The notes beneath the pieces are model-generated. The model was not told the origin of the DNA, searched no databases, and saw nothing but the letters and a program-made list of their open reading frames with translations. From SHZI01 sp964384525 (GTDB lineage: Bacteria > Pseudomonadota > Gammaproteobacteria > Steroidobacterales > GCA-2729495), in assembly GCA_964384525.1 (NCBI GenBank), contig CAYLKO010000029.1, positions 1 to 31,381 of the forward strand: a DNA stretch of 31,381 nt. Reading direction: 5' to 3'. Below, piece after piece: positions 30,933 through 31,381 of this stretch (position 1 is the first letter of the stretch; the number at the start of each line of letters is the position of its first letter). The translations under genes were made by a program, and so were the position numbers.

Positions 30933-31166
30933 ATGAAAAAGTATGTTCTGCGCTGCATTACAGACAGTCGGCTCGAATGGTTCGTTGACGGCCTGCGGGA
31001 GGGCTTGTCTGCGCCTGTCGTGGTCTATACCGCCGCCGATTATTGCCTGCCCCGTAGCACGACCGACGGCATGCGCTCCGACTGGGAACGCATAGGCAAC
31101 GACTTCAGGGCTGCAATCGGGCGGGGTCATGAGCAAGAGGAGCAGGAATCGCGGCAGGTCGCTTGA
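30933..31166 (+). CDS. small hypothetical protein (77 aa)
   Basis: A 77-residue protein, MKKYVLRCITDSRLEWFVDGLREGL..., ending in a Glu/Gln-rich helix. I do not recognise a family. There is no Shine-Dalgarno sequence, but a good TATAGT box lies just upstream of the ATG. It follows the DUF2442 gene by 64 bp and converges on the alcohol dehydrogenase gene with a 19-bp gap. The coding status is plausible but unproven. Confidence 0.5.
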   Translation: MKKYVLRCITDSRLEWFVDGLREGLSAPVVVYTAADYCLPRSTTDGMRSDWERIGNDFRAAIGRGHEQEEQESRQVA

Positions 31167-31185
31167 TCACAGATCAGGCCTGCTT

Positions 31186-31381
31186 CTAATAAGTGACGAC
31201 GCTCCGGATCGACTTGCCGGCATGCATCAGGTCGAAGGCCTTGTTGATCTCGTTGAACGGCATGGTGTGGGTGATCATCTCGTCGATGCGGATCTTGACT
31301 TCCATGTACCAGTCCACGATCTTCGGTACGTCGCGCCGGCACTTGGCGACGAAAACGGCCGCGCCGAGCCACACCCGGCCG
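31186..31381 (-). CDS. class III alcohol dehydrogenase / S-(hydroxymethyl)glutathione dehydrogenase, C-terminal fragment
   Basis: The last 65 residues of a zinc alcohol dehydrogenase. DVPKIVDWYMEVKIRID, ITHTMPFNEINKAFDLMH and the end GKSIRSVVTY match the C-terminus of FrmA/AdhC-type enzymes, which oxidise the glutathione-formaldehyde adduct in the cytosol. The gene is cut by the window edge at 31381. Just inside the edge, the segment usually read as AFGGVKGRTD in this family appears as AVFVAKCRRD, so a conserved Gly-Gly pair and a Gly are replaced. That may mark a divergent paralog or local sequence error. Confidence 0.85.
   Translation of the reverse strand, partial: GRVWLGAAVFVAKCRRDVPKIVDWYMEVKIRIDEMITHTMPFNEINKAFDLMHAGKSIRSVVTY

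Noticed and set aside
1..31381. tRNA, rRNA, CRISPR arrays, transposases and phage genes.
   Set aside because: The intergenic gaps are small and none shows a tRNA cloverleaf, regular spaced repeats or transposase motifs. The repeats at 30241-30458 are too few and irregular for CRISPR, and no transposase is visible.

Overview
The window is high-GC, densely packed bacterial chromosome. The mix of lgt-thyA, HrpB, DusB, a Pseudomonas-type minor-pilin operon, an OprB-type porin and a TonB-dependent receptor points to a gammaproteobacterium, perhaps near Nevskiales, Steroidobacterales or Xanthomonadales. That placement is inferred from gene content and layout only. The sequence contains a run of ten Ns at 30341-30350, so it is a scaffold.

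Layout. 1-1270 (-): lgt and the 5' part of thyA, overlapping. 1300-4408 (+): the helicase hrpB, a DUF4404 protein and a 70-aa protein. 4413-4967 (-): a GNAT acetyltransferase. 5026-6261 (+): an OprB-like porin. 6274-12967 (-): a tight run of transport genes. It reads, in transcription order, a CydD-like half-transporter broken by an in-frame TGA, a CydC-like half-transporter, a lipoprotein membrane-fusion protein, an ABC ATPase and an ABC-2 permease. The run starts from a promoter with the geometry of MerR-family targets. 13103-14413 (+): an MFS transporter, divergent from that promoter. 14417-16834 (-): a TonB-dependent receptor with a perfect 7-bp dyad upstream. 17000-18769 (-): dusB followed by an exported NAD(P)-binding Rossmann protein. 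18832-21668 (+): a DUF255 thioredoxin-fold protein translationally coupled to a secreted protein. 21693-28310 (-): the type IV pilus minor-pilin operon fimT/fimU-pilV-pilW-pilX-pilY1-pilY2-like-pilE. 28432-29427 (-): a choice-of-anchor-L protein with a VPLPA-CTERM sorting tail. 29558-30208 (+): a 5'(3')-deoxyribonucleotidase-like HAD protein. 30209-30556: no gene; a repeat-rich, G-quadruplex-prone stretch around the assembly gap. 30557-31166 (+): a DUF2442 protein and a 77-aa protein. 31186-31381 (-): the C-terminus of a class III alcohol dehydrogenase.

How the parts may work together. The pilus operon supplies the priming minor pilins, the PilY1 tip adhesin and a PilE pilin, and is complete. 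The region 6274-16834 looks like an envelope transport neighbourhood: outer-membrane receptor, MFS carrier, CydDC-like exporter-fold pair and a tripartite-type ABC efflux set. Its substrate (heme, metal chelate, thiol or drug) cannot be read from sequence. The most notable signals are the MerR-type promoter together with the premature TGA in the first gene it drives, a recurring pattern of -10-like boxes 6-8 nt before start codons that lack a Shine-Dalgarno sequence (possible leaderless mRNAs), and the inverted-repeat and G4 structure at the assembly gap.
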